Source: Clostridiales bacterium
GTDB lineage: Bacteria > Bacillota > Clostridia > Christensenellales > Aristaeellaceae
DNA length: 14,675 nucleotides
NCBI GenBank assembly: GCA_004556985.1
Contig: SFFC01000054.1
Location: forward strand, 1-14,675
Reading direction: 5' to 3'
In this document: piece after piece, positions 1-6,887 of the stretch
Layout: every line of letters begins with the position of its first letter
How positions within the stretch are numbered: the first letter of the stretch is position 1
Notes under the pieces: generated by a model
What the model saw: only the letters and a program-made list of their open reading frames with translations
What the model was told of the DNA's origin: nothing
The model's database searches: none
Position numbers and translations under genes: made by a program

Positions 1-1
1 C

Positions 2-622
2 GCGCTCGCCCGCGCGATGGTCGTGGAGCCGAGCGTGCTGCTCTTTGACGAGCCGCTCTCCAACCTCGACGCCAAGCTGCGCGTCTCCATGCGCACGGAA
101 ATCCGCCGCATCCAGCAGACGCTGGGCATCACCGCCGTCTACGTCACACACGACCAGGCGGAGGCAATGGCAATTTCCGACAACATCATCATCATGAACA
201 AAGGCGTCATCGCGCAGATGGGCACGCCGGAAGCCATCTACTACCATCCCAGCAGCGAGTTTGTCGCGGACTTCATCGGCGAGGTCAACTTCCTCACGGG
301 CGACATCGTCTCGACCGACGGGGGCATGTGTACGCTGAACATCGCGGGCCACCCCGTGCGCGTCGAGAATCCGGACGGCTTCCCCATCGGCAAAACCTGC
401 AAGATCGTCCTGCGTCCCGAGGCGGGCATCCTTGCCGACACGGGCGCGCTGCCCTGCAAGGTCGTGCTCTCCTGCTTCATGGGCGCGTATCAGAACTACC
501 ATGTCATGGTCGATGACACGCTCGTCAAGCTCGCGGACTATTGCCCCGTCGGCCGCAAGGTCTATCAGGTCGGCGACACGGCCTATCTCTCCTTCAAAGA
601 GGGCTGCGTACACATGCTTTGA
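2..622 (+). CDS. ABC transporter ATP-binding protein, MalK/PotA/FbpC-like (5' truncated by window edge)
   Basis: This is the C-terminal part of an importer ATPase; the reading frame is open from base 2, so the Walker A and most of the signature motif lie outside the window. Visible in order are the tail of the signature helix (ALARAMVVEP), Walker B (LLFDEP), the D-loop (SNLD), the switch histidine (VTHDQAEAM) and the usual family sequence GTPEAIYYHP. A C-terminal TOBE-type domain of roughly 110 residues follows. This architecture belongs to ATPases that energise uptake of sugars, polyamines, ferric iron or phosphonates through a membrane permease with an extracytoplasmic binding protein. The substrate cannot be decided because the partner genes are not in the window. 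The gene ends at TGA just ahead of a terminator, so it is the last gene of its operon. Confidence 0.93.
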   Translation, partial: ALARAMVVEPSVLLFDEPLSNLDAKLRVSMRTEIRRIQQTLGITAVYVTHDQAEAMAISDNIIIMNKGVIAQMGTPEAIYYHPSSEFVADFIGEVNFLTGDIVSTDGGMCTLNIAGHPVRVENPDGFPIGKTCKIVLRPEAGILADTGALPCKVVLSCFMGAYQNYHVMVDDTLVKLADYCPVGRKVYQVGDTAYLSFKEGCVHML

Positions 623-653
623 TGCCCTGCGCGATTTTTCCTCTGCATACGCA

Positions 654-687
654 AAGCCCCTTCGCGATTGCGAAGGGGCTTGTCTAT
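654..687 (+). terminator. Intrinsic terminator after the ABC ATPase gene
   Basis: A perfect 12-bp stem (AAGCCCCTTCGC, 654-665, with GCGAAGGGGCTT, 670-681) closes a GATT loop. It lies 31 bases after the ABC stop codon. The following tract (TGTCTAT) is only moderately T-rich, so efficiency is uncertain, but position and stem strength fit a terminator. Confidence 0.75.
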
Positions 688-734
688 ACGATTCTGCGTC
701 AAAATGGGTTCAAACAGCGCGAAGCAAGAAGGGT

Positions 735-776
735 CAAGGGATGAAATCCCTTGCGGGGTTTGGGGCAGCGCCCCAA
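735..776. repeat. Pair of compact intergenic hairpins (REP-like module)
   Basis: Two adjacent perfect hairpins sit in non-coding DNA. CAAGGGAT (735-742) pairs with ATCCCTTG (746-753) over a GAA loop. TTGGGGC (760-766) pairs with GCCCCAA (770-776) over an AGC loop. Short G/C-rich hairpin modules like these are common as dispersed intergenic repeats in clostridial genomes. Whether this one is dispersed cannot be shown from a single window. Confidence 0.6.
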
Positions 777-787
777 GCGGGTTCCAG

Positions 788-967
788 GGCGGCCGACCCG
801 GGGAACTCGCATGGTCGCGTCAAGGACGCTCCCTGCGATTCCCGACGCTCCGCCTGCCTGTTTCCGCCACAGGCGGCGGCCGACCCGGGGAACTCGCATG
901 GTCGCGTCAAGGACGCTCCCTGCGATTCCCGACGCTCCGCCTGCCTGTTTCCGCCACAGGCGGCGGC
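788..967. repeat. Perfect tandem duplication of an 87-bp unit (788-874 and 875-961) plus 6 bp of a third
   Basis: The two units are identical base for base, and the first 6 bases of a further unit follow (962-967). Each junction falls in a hairpin: GCC (852-854) plus GCCTGT (856-861) pairs with ACAGGC (869-874) plus GGC (875-877), with one bulged T. Because 87 is a multiple of 3, long open frames run through the array on both strands, but they show no ribosome binding site and no recognisable protein. The 690-1055 gap therefore holds repeat DNA rather than a gene. Confidence 0.9.
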
Positions 968-1055
968 AGGCTTCGGTCCCAAGCCCCTGTCTTTGGTTCA
1001 CTCGCTCATATGCCATTTCGCCATACAATAAGCCGCCGCATGATGCCTTGCTCAC

Positions 1056-2027
1056 TCAGCCATTCTGCCAGCGGATCTGCTCGCCCGTAATCAGCGGATA
1101 GCGCGCCAGCTCGCTGCCATCGAGATTCTCCCTGTGCATGTCGACCGCCGTGATCTGGTGGTTCTCGTAGGTCGTGTAGTAGTAGATGCCCTTCTGCGCG
1201 TTGCAGCAGGAGGTGTAAAGCGTGATCTCGTATTTGCCCTCGCCGACGTCGCAGCAGCCGCGCTGCTGATCGACCGAGCCGAGGATGTGGAAGAACTGGC
1301 TGACGCTCTCCATCTCCGAATCGCCGGAAACCGCGTGCATCTTCGTGAACGCCACGCGCACGAAGCGCGACTGCGAGGAGAGATCGCCCGGCAGGCCGAG
1401 CGCGCCCATGCCGCGGCTGTACGCCGTGAGCGGCACACTCCAGCAGTTCTCCGGCTGGCGGGGCGAGAGATGCATGTAGTTGTTCAGCGCAAACATCTGC
1501 TGGTCAAACGGCGGGTTGTTCGTCATGACGCCGACGGGGTTGTCGTAGATTTTGAGGCCCTCACGAACGGCCTCCACCGTAATCACCTCGTCCCTGTCGG
1601 CGATGAGCCAGTGCAGCTGCGCCAGCGGCAGCTGCTCGCTGAAGGGCTCGTCGATCAGGTTGATGCGCGCAAGCAGCGTCCGCGCCTCGGCGACCGAGGC
1701 GCACTGCCCCAGCACCCAGGGAATGAACTCGAACTGCGCGACGTTGTCCTTCCCCGCCGCGCGCTTCTCGTAATGCGCGTTGCCCACGAAGTTGAGCCCG
1801 GCCATGCCCAGCCCCTTCTCGTTCATCGCGTCGTAGTACAGCGGCACGCCGCCCGCGACATAGGCCATGCCGATCATCGCGTAATGCTGCTTCATCGGGC
1901 CCATCGCGCGGAAGTCAAACGGATAATTCCGCGGCGTCACCGTCACCTCGTCGCCATAGGAAAACTCATAATCGAGCGTCCTGCCAAAGTAAAAATCCTT
2001 CGTCTTATACGTCGCTGCCGTGCACAT
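1056..2027 (-). CDS. Choloylglycine hydrolase family protein (bile salt hydrolase / penicillin V acylase-like)
   Basis: This is an N-terminal-nucleophile amidase of 323 residues, the normal length for bile salt hydrolases. Removal of Met1 exposes Cys2 as the nucleophile. Other residues expected in the active site are present: Arg16 and Asp19 (GRTLD), Asn79 (AGLNF, then GNAHY), Asn170 or Asn171 (MTNNP) and Arg224 in GLPGDLSSQSRFVR. The C-terminal signature YTSCCNAQKGIYYY is also typical. The start at 2027 is chosen because it places Cys2 correctly, follows GGGGAGG at 7 bases, and lies downstream of a promoter; a longer open frame reaching 2111 would overlap the -35 box. No signal peptide is visible, so it is likely cytoplasmic. 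The family hydrolyses glycine- or taurine-conjugated bile salts or penicillin V; the bile-salt assignment is likely but not proven by sequence. Confidence 0.93.
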   Translation of the reverse strand: MCTAATYKTKDFYFGRTLDYEFSYGDEVTVTPRNYPFDFRAMGPMKQHYAMIGMAYVAGGVPLYYDAMNEKGLGMAGLNFVGNAHYEKRAAGKDNVAQFEFIPWVLGQCASVAEARTLLARINLIDEPFSEQLPLAQLHWLIADRDEVITVEAVREGLKIYDNPVGVMTNNPPFDQQMFALNNYMHLSPRQPENCWSVPLTAYSRGMGALGLPGDLSSQSRFVRVAFTKMHAVSGDSEMESVSQFFHILGSVDQQRGCCDVGEGKYEITLYTSCCNAQKGIYYYTTYENHQITAVDMHRENLDGSELARYPLITGEQIRWQNG

Positions 2028-2081
2028 GCCAAAGCCTCCCCTTTCCTTTTTGAGCGTTTCAAGCCGTCCGTTTTCAGCCTG

Positions 2082-2111
2082 ATTGTAGCATAAACGCTTT
2101 GCCGATTTCAA
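2082..2111 (-). promoter_or_regulatory. Promoter of the choloylglycine hydrolase gene
   Basis: On the minus strand TTGAAA (2111-2106) and TACAAT (2087-2082) are separated by 18 bases, a close match to a sigma-A promoter. It lies about 55 bases before the chosen start codon. Confidence 0.75.
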
Positions 2112-2149
2112 TACGAACGACCGACCGGCAGAAAATCTCCCGCCATCGG

Positions 2150-2178
2150 TTGAAACTTCCGTCCCGGCGTGTTAAGAT
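2150..2178 (+). promoter_or_regulatory. Promoter of the dipeptidase operon
   Basis: TTGAAA (2150-2155) and TAAGAT (2173-2178) are separated by 17 bases. This promoter is divergent from that of the hydrolase and about 50 bases ahead of the dipeptidase start, whose site AAAGGAGGG (2214-2222) lies 7 bases before ATG. The two -35 boxes share TTGAAA and are about 38 bases apart. Confidence 0.65.
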
Positions 2179-2229
2179 GTTCCTGCTGCCCGCAAGGCGC
2201 AATTCACTTCGATAAAGGAGGGCCCGATC

Positions 2230-3690
2230 ATGCCCTGCACAACCATACTGATTGGAAAACACGCCACCTACGACGGCTCCACCATGATGGCCCGGAACGA
2301 GGATTCCGGCCCCGACGGCTTCGCGCCCAAGAAATTCGTCGTCGTGCAGCCCGAGGAGCAGCCTCGCCGCTACCAGTCCGTCATCTCCAAGGTCGTCATC
2401 GACCTGCCGGAGAACCCCATGCGCTATACCGCCATGCCCAACGCCCTGCCCGACCGCGGCATCTGGGGCGAGGCCGGCTTCAACGCCTGCAACGTCGCCA
2501 TGTCCGAAACCGAGACGATCACCTCCAACGCCCGCGAGCTGGGCGCGGATCCGCTCGTCCCCGGCGGCATCGGCGAGGAGGACATGCTCACGATCGTTCT
2601 CCCCTATATCCATTCCGCCCGCGAGGGTGTGCTGCGCCTGGCCGGGCTGCTGCGCCAGTACGGCACCTATGAGATGAACGGCATCGGCTTCCAGGACGCA
2701 GACGAAATCTGGTGGATGGAGACCATCGGCGGCCACCACTTCATCGCCAGGCGCGTGCCGGACGACTGCTACGTCGTCATGCCCAACCAGCAGGGCATCG
2801 ACTTCTTCGACTTCACCGATGCCTTCGGCGCGCAGAGGGATCATCTCTGCTCCCCGGACATGCTCGAGTTCATCGCAGGAAACCATCTCGATCTCTCGAT
2901 GTCCCCCGTTCCGCTCGCGCAGCAGACCCGCTTTGACGTGCGCGCCGCGCTGGGCAGCCATACCGCATCGGATCATTCCTACAACACGCCCCGCGCCTGG
3001 TACATGGAGCGCTATCTGAACCCGACGACGTACAGATGGGACGGCCCCCAGGCCGACTTCTCGCCCGAGAGCGACCGCCTGCCCTGGAGCATGGTTCCGG
3101 AGCACAAGGTCACGGTCGAGGATGTCAAGACCGTCCTCTCCTCCTGCTACGAGGGCACGCCCTACAACCCTTACGCGCAATACGGCGACGCCTCCGAGCG
3201 CGGCAAATACCGCCCCATCGGCGTCAACCGCAACAACTTCGTCGCCCTGACCCAGCTGCGCCCGAATGTGCCTCAGGCGATCGCCGCCGTCGAATGGATC
3301 GCGGTCGGCTCCAACGCGTTTAACGGCATGCTCCCCTTCTACGGCAACGTGGAGCGCACGCCGGCTTACCTCGCGGGCACGACCGCCGAGGTCACGACGG
3401 AGAATTTCTATTGGGCCAACCGCCTGATTGCCGCGCTTTGCGACGCGCATTATCACGCCTGCATCGCCTTTGTCGAGCGCTATCAGAACAAGCTCGCCGC
3501 CAAAGGCCATGAAATGCTCCATGCGTTTGACGAGGGCGCCCGCACGGCGTCGGATCTGCCCGCCTACCTCGCGGACTGCAACGACCGCATCGCCGAATTC
3601 GCCCGGGCTGAGACGGGCGATCTGCTCGACAAGGTGCTCCTCGCCGCGAGCCTGCGCATGAAAAACGCCTACTCCCGCGCCGACGCATAA
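2230..3690 (+). CDS. C69 family dipeptidase (PepD-like Ntn hydrolase)
   Basis: The 486-residue product matches peptidase family C69, which includes the lactobacillar dipeptidases PepD/PepDA. The start MPCTTILIGK places the expected nucleophile at Cys3, followed by the family sequence MMARNED (Arg22, Asp25). The AGFNACNVAMSET stretch holds Asn85, equivalent in position to the Asn of choloylglycine hydrolases. EIWWMETIGGHH and ARRVPDD are further C69 hallmarks. No signal peptide is seen, so it probably acts in the cytoplasm on dipeptides. ATG 2230 has a strong ribosome binding site 7 bases upstream. It is the first gene of a two-gene operon with the PfoR/EIIC-like gene 33 bases downstream, and is divergent from another Ntn hydrolase of the same structural clan. 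The exact peptide preference is unknown. Confidence 0.93.
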   Translation: MPCTTILIGKHATYDGSTMMARNEDSGPDGFAPKKFVVVQPEEQPRRYQSVISKVVIDLPENPMRYTAMPNALPDRGIWGEAGFNACNVAMSETETITSNARELGADPLVPGGIGEEDMLTIVLPYIHSAREGVLRLAGLLRQYGTYEMNGIGFQDADEIWWMETIGGHHFIARRVPDDCYVVMPNQQGIDFFDFTDAFGAQRDHLCSPDMLEFIAGNHLDLSMSPVPLAQQTRFDVRAALGSHTASDHSYNTPRAWYMERYLNPTTYRWDGPQADFSPESDRLPWSMVPEHKVTVEDVKTVLSSCYEGTPYNPYAQYGDASERGKYRPIGVNRNNFVALTQLRPNVPQAIAAVEWIAVGSNAFNGMLPFYGNVERTPAYLAGTTAEVTTENFYWANRLIAALCDAHYHACIAFVERYQNKLAAKGHEMLHAFDEGARTASDLPAYLADCNDRIAEFARAETGDLLDKVLLAASLRMKNAYSRADA

Positions 3691-3723
3691 TCCCTACATT
3701 TTTTCAAAAGGAGCAATACCCTT

Positions 3724-4830
3724 ATGAAATCCTGGAAGGCTCTGCTGCGGCGCAAGGACGTCGCCTGTACATTTCAGCGCTACGGCATCGACGCGCTGGG
3801 CGCGATGGCGCAGGGACTGTTCTGCACGCTGCTGGTGGGCACCATTCTCAACACCCTCGGTCAGCAGCTTCACATCGGCTTTCTGACCGCGCCGGTCGTC
3901 ACCATCCAGTCCGGCGGGCAAGCGATCGGCTACACGATCGGCGGTCTGGCCTCGCTGATGGTCGGCCCGGGCATCGCCGTGGCGATCGGCTCTGCGCTGC
4001 ATTGCCCGCCGCTCGTGCTGTTTTCGCTGATTCCGGTCGGCTTTGCGGCCAACGCGATGGGCGGCTCCGGCGGCCCGCTGGCCGTCTATGTCGTGGCGAT
4101 TGTCGCCTGCGAGCTGGGCAAGCTCGTCTCCAAGGAGACGCGCATCGACATCCTCGTCACCCCGCTGGTCACGATCCTCTCGGGCATCGGCGTGTCGGCG
4201 CTGGTCGCCGCGCCCATCGGCCGGGCGGCCAACGCCGTCGGCCAGGCGATCATGTGGGCGACGGAGCTTCAGCCCTTCTTCATGGGCATGCTCGTCTCCG
4301 TGCTCATCGGCATGGCGCTGACGCTGCCCATCAGCTCCGCCGCGATCTGCGCCTCCTTCGGCCTGGTCGGCCTGGCGGGCGGCGCGGCCGTCGCGGGCTG
4401 CTGCGCGCAGATGGTCGGCTTCGCCGTCATGAGCTTCAAGGAGAACGGCTGGGGCGGCCTCGTCGCGCAGGGCGTGGGCACGAGCATGCTGCAGATGCCC
4501 AACATCGTCAAAAACCCGCGCGTCTGGATTCCGCCGACGTTGGCCTCGGCGATCACCGGGCCCATCGCGACCTGCCTGTTTCGTCTGGAGATGAACGGCT
4601 CGCCCGTCTCCTCGGGCATGGGCACCTGCGGCTTCGTCGGGCAGATCGGCGTCTACACCGGCTGGGTCAGCGACATCGCCGCCGGCCTCAAGCCCGCGAT
4701 CACGGCGATGGACTGGCTGGGCATGGCGCTGGTGTGCTTTGTCCTCCCGGCTGTGCTGAGCGTGCTGTTTGCGGCCCTGCTCAGGCGCCGGGGCTGGATC
4801 CGCGAGGGCGATCTGAAGCTGGATCTGTGA
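3724..4830 (+). CDS. PTS EIIC-like membrane protein of the PfoR type
   Basis: The 368-residue protein is very hydrophobic, with about eight to ten membrane segments rich in Gly and Ala (for example around residues 26-46, 66-90, 143-165, 185-215 and 340-358) and short polar ends. It resembles the PTS_EIIC_2 family, which includes PfoR of Clostridium perfringens, a membrane protein first reported as a toxin regulator. No EIIA or EIIB domain is fused and no PTS phospho-domain gene is adjacent, so a classical sugar PTS role is uncertain; it may be a transporter of another solute or a membrane sensor. AAAAGGAG lies 10 bases before ATG. The 33-base gap from the dipeptidase, without a terminator, implies co-transcription. 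A link to dipeptide or amino acid use is inferred from position only. Confidence 0.82.
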   Translation: MKSWKALLRRKDVACTFQRYGIDALGAMAQGLFCTLLVGTILNTLGQQLHIGFLTAPVVTIQSGGQAIGYTIGGLASLMVGPGIAVAIGSALHCPPLVLFSLIPVGFAANAMGGSGGPLAVYVVAIVACELGKLVSKETRIDILVTPLVTILSGIGVSALVAAPIGRAANAVGQAIMWATELQPFFMGMLVSVLIGMALTLPISSAAICASFGLVGLAGGAAVAGCCAQMVGFAVMSFKENGWGGLVAQGVGTSMLQMPNIVKNPRVWIPPTLASAITGPIATCLFRLEMNGSPVSSGMGTCGFVGQIGVYTGWVSDIAAGLKPAITAMDWLGMALVCFVLPAVLSVLFAALLRRRGWIREGDLKLDL

Positions 4831-4833
4831 GAA

Positions 4834-4889
4834 AGGGCTCCGCGTCGCCCGTGCGCCCGCCCGCGCGAGCGGAGATTCCCCTATTTTTT
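4834..4889 (+). terminator. Terminator of the dipeptidase/PfoR-like operon
   Basis: CTCCGC (4838-4843) plus TCGC (4845-4848) pairs with GCGA (4865-4868) plus GCGGAG (4869-4874), with one bulged G, to form a 10-bp G/C-rich stem. A run of six T follows at 4884-4889. It starts within a few bases of the stop codon. Confidence 0.7.
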
Positions 4890-4917
4890 AAGTCCCATAC
4901 AAGGCGGAAATCCAAGG

Positions 4918-4952
4918 AAAGCCCATGCTTTGACTGGCAAAGCATGGGCTTT
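4918..4952. terminator. Bidirectional-looking terminator between convergent transcripts
   Basis: A perfect 15-bp stem (AAAGCCCATGCTTTG, 4918-4932, with its complement at 4938-4952) closes the loop ACTGG. It lies 40 bases past the stop of the minus-strand reductase and after the plus-strand operon. The stem ends in TTT on both strands with a partly T-rich continuation, so it can serve either direction; its main client is probably the reductase gene. Confidence 0.75.
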
Positions 4953-4992
4953 GTTGATGATTGACGCCGCAGGGATCGTCCTGCTGTTTCCC

Positions 4993-6780
4993 TTAGTCGC
5001 CGATTACATTGCCGAACTCCATACCGGAGCCGAAGCACCAAACCAGGTATTCTGCATAGGCGCCGTCGATGTTGCCAACGACCTCGCCGGCCGCATACAG
5101 GCCGGGCACCGGCTGCTCATTCACGTCCAGCACCTCGAAGCGATCCGAGATGTTGACGCCGCCCAGAGACGTCGCAAAGCGCGCGACGGTCTGCAGGATG
5201 TAGAACGGGCCATCCGTGGACATTTCCGGCGTGTTCGCACGCTTGAACGGATCGGGATTGCCCGCAGCCGCGTTCGCATTGTACGCAGCAACCGTCTCTT
5301 CAAGCTTCGCGCCGTCCAGGCCCATCGCCGCCGCGGCATCCGCGAGCGTGTCGCCCTTGACAAACTTGGTCACGCCCGCGCCGTTCTCCTCGAGCAGCTG
5401 CGCCACCTTGTCCTTCTTGAGGAAGGTGTACTGATCCAGAATGTCCGTGCACAGATCGAAGCCGGCCTGATCCATCACGATGTAGAGGCGGCCATCCTCC
5501 GACTTGTACATGGAAGCGCGCGCAATATCCAGTTCATCGCCGTCCTCGTTGACCACACGCTGGCAGTCCTTGTTGACCGCGATGGAGCCGGTCTTCTTGA
5601 ACAGCTGTGCAACGACGAAATGGATGTGGATGCCGTAGCCCGGCTCGGTCTCCACGCCGAAGTGCTTGGTGGCCACCTTGTCCATATTGAACATGGGCAC
5701 GCCAATTTCCTTCATCATGATATGGCCGTCTCCCGTTGCGCCCACCGGGCCGTAATAAATCACGCGATCCAGAATAGAGGGATCCGTAATCAGATCCGTA
5801 TTGTTGCCGTAGCCGCCGGTTGCCATCAGCACCTTGCCGGCATGGATGGTGATCTTCTGTCCATTCTCGCCGATCGCCTCCACGCCTACCACGGCGTTTC
5901 CGTTCGTGATCAGATGCGTCGCGCGCGTGTTCAGCATCACCGGCACGCCCTCCTCGAGCACCCGCTGATACACCGTATTGATTGCGGTCGCGGCGCGGCC
6001 CTCACAGCCGTAATTCACGATCGCCTCGCCCTCGACAGGCTCCCCCGTGATGCCCACGCCCTCGCTCTTCAGCCATTCGATGGTCGGTGTGGACAGACGC
6101 GCCTGCATCATCGTCAGGCGGGCATTGCTGCTGAACTTGCCGATCTTGCACAGGTGCAGGAACAGCTCCTCGATGTTCGCCTCCGTCTCGTCCGCATCCT
6201 CAGACACCGCATAGCCGGGCATGCCGCCGCCAGCCATGGCCGTCGCGCCGCCGATGGCCGGCATCTTCTCGATCACGAGAATGTCCTCGACGCCGTTTTC
6301 ATGCGCGGACAGCGCAGCGGACAGGCCTGCTGCGCCTGCGCCGACGATCACAAGATTGCAGTCGATTTCCTCCTCCTGCGCAGCGTCCGCAGCGTCCACC
6401 GGGGCAGAGAAGATTACCGCATCCTCAGCGCCGGCCTGACGGAGCGCATCCTCCGCAGCGGCCAGCACAGCCTTTGAGGTGACTGTGCACCCTGCGACGG
6501 TATCTACCGCAAGCGTCTGCTTCTCGACGATTGTGCCGGGCAGCTTCTCGATGGCCGTGGAGCCGATACCGTCCGTTTCGTTCGGGCCTTCCGCCCGGAC
6601 AGAGAGGATCGAATCCTCGCTGACCTCGACCGTCACCGTGACCTCGCCGCCAAAGCCGGCAGCCGCCGCGGTATACTCACCCGGTGTAAAACCGCCCTGC
6701 GCAAGCGAAACGCCTGCGACAAGCACGAGGCTCAGTGCCAGCACCAGCACGGCAGCCCATCTCGTTCTTCCCATTCCCAT
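4993..6780 (-). CDS. Sec-exported flavoprotein reductase: N-terminal FMN-binding domain plus FAD-dependent fumarate-reductase-like domain
   Basis: The 595-residue product begins with a Sec signal peptide (hydrophobic core at about residues 8-26, likely cleavage after SLA). An FMN-binding domain follows (about 31-115) with DTVAGCT near 93-99, a variant of the Dxx(S/T)GAT site where ApbE attaches FMN to the last Thr. The FAD domain starts with VIVGAGAAGLSAA (about 145) and contains GGATAMAGGGMPG and RVVNE (Arg408), the place of the active-site Arg of flavocytochrome c fumarate reductases. The C-terminal substrate region differs from fumarate reductases: GEVVGNIDGAYAEY replaces the usual GGVHG-NR-GG type, and ATSLGG replaces the His-containing motif. 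A fumarate substrate is therefore unlikely; another unsaturated organic acid or related acceptor is inferred. ATG 6780 is preferred because GGAGG lies 7 bases upstream; an in-frame TTG at 6786 is too close to that site. The protein ends abruptly at GNVIGD. Confidence 0.9.
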   Translation of the reverse strand: MGMGRTRWAAVLVLALSLVLVAGVSLAQGGFTPGEYTAAAAGFGGEVTVTVEVSEDSILSVRAEGPNETDGIGSTAIEKLPGTIVEKQTLAVDTVAGCTVTSKAVLAAAEDALRQAGAEDAVIFSAPVDAADAAQEEEIDCNLVIVGAGAAGLSAALSAHENGVEDILVIEKMPAIGGATAMAGGGMPGYAVSEDADETEANIEELFLHLCKIGKFSSNARLTMMQARLSTPTIEWLKSEGVGITGEPVEGEAIVNYGCEGRAATAINTVYQRVLEEGVPVMLNTRATHLITNGNAVVGVEAIGENGQKITIHAGKVLMATGGYGNNTDLITDPSILDRVIYYGPVGATGDGHIMMKEIGVPMFNMDKVATKHFGVETEPGYGIHIHFVVAQLFKKTGSIAVNKDCQRVVNEDGDELDIARASMYKSEDGRLYIVMDQAGFDLCTDILDQYTFLKKDKVAQLLEENGAGVTKFVKGDTLADAAAAMGLDGAKLEETVAAYNANAAAGNPDPFKRANTPEMSTDGPFYILQTVARFATSLGGVNISDRFEVLDVNEQPVPGLYAAGEVVGNIDGAYAEYLVWCFGSGMEFGNVIGD

Positions 6781-6808
6781 AGACAATCCTCCTTTAATGT
6801 TGTGATGA

Positions 6809-6837
6809 TTGACATCCGATTCACATTATACTATACT
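6809..6837 (+). promoter_or_regulatory. Promoter of the Crp/Fnr-type regulator gene
   Basis: TTGACA (6809-6814) and TATACT (6832-6837) are separated by exactly 17 bases, a near-consensus sigma-A promoter. Transcription should begin near 6844, inside the right arm of the inverted repeat. Confidence 0.8.
6825..6830 (-). promoter_or_regulatory. Probable -10 box of the reductase 1 promoter
   Basis: The minus strand reads TATAAT here, about 45 bases before the reductase start. At 17 bases upstream there is no -35 match (CGAAAA), which is what an activator-dependent promoter looks like. The two divergent -10 boxes are adjacent, so the promoters compete for polymerase. Confidence 0.55.
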
Positions 6838-6852
6838 GATCACAACATTTTC

Positions 6853-6866
6853 GTTCGAATTCGAAC
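6853..6866. promoter_or_regulatory. 14-bp perfect palindrome, candidate operator
   Basis: GTTCGAATTCGAAC is fully self-complementary and is flanked by near-symmetric TTT and AAA runs. It lies about 10-23 bases after the predicted start of the regulator transcript and just before its ribosome binding site, and also upstream of the reductase promoter on the other strand. Either position suits an operator, for instance for autorepression. No known consensus was matched with certainty. Confidence 0.5.
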
Positions 6867-6887
6867 AAAAGGAGAAAGAAATTATCA

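Larger units (their letters stand above)
6796..6849. promoter_or_regulatory. Perfect 11-bp inverted repeat bracketing the divergent promoters of reductase 1 and the Crp/Fnr-type gene
   Basis: AATGTTGTGAT (6796-6806) and its exact reverse complement ATCACAACATT (6839-6849) are separated by 32 bases, giving 43 bases centre to centre, close to four helical turns. Both arms carry the TTGTGAT/ATCACAA core typical of half-sites for Crp/Fnr proteins. The interval contains the whole plus-strand promoter and the minus-strand -10 box. A looped or paired regulator complex, possibly the product of the adjacent gene at 6888, is a reasonable inference. Confidence 0.6.

Noticed and set aside
788..967. CRISPR array
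   Set aside because: The repeats are directly adjacent with no unique spacers, only two copies, and no cas genes are near.
699..1101. Several open frames across the 87-bp duplication
   Set aside because: They exist because the unit length is a multiple of 3; there is no ribosome binding site, no known domain, and frames are open on both strands at once.
6781..6786. TTG at 6786 as the start of reductase 1
   Set aside because: It almost touches GGAGG; ATG at 6780 has the right spacing and gives a normal signal peptide.
6801..6825. Classical Crp site TGTGA-N6-TCACA
   Set aside because: TGTGA (6801-6805) and TCACA (6821-6825) are separated by 15 bases, not 6; the exact 11-bp repeat with the outer arm explains the left element better.
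6853..6866. LexA (SOS) box
   Set aside because: The Gram-positive LexA box has GAAC before GTTC; here the order is GTTC then GAAC with a different spacing.
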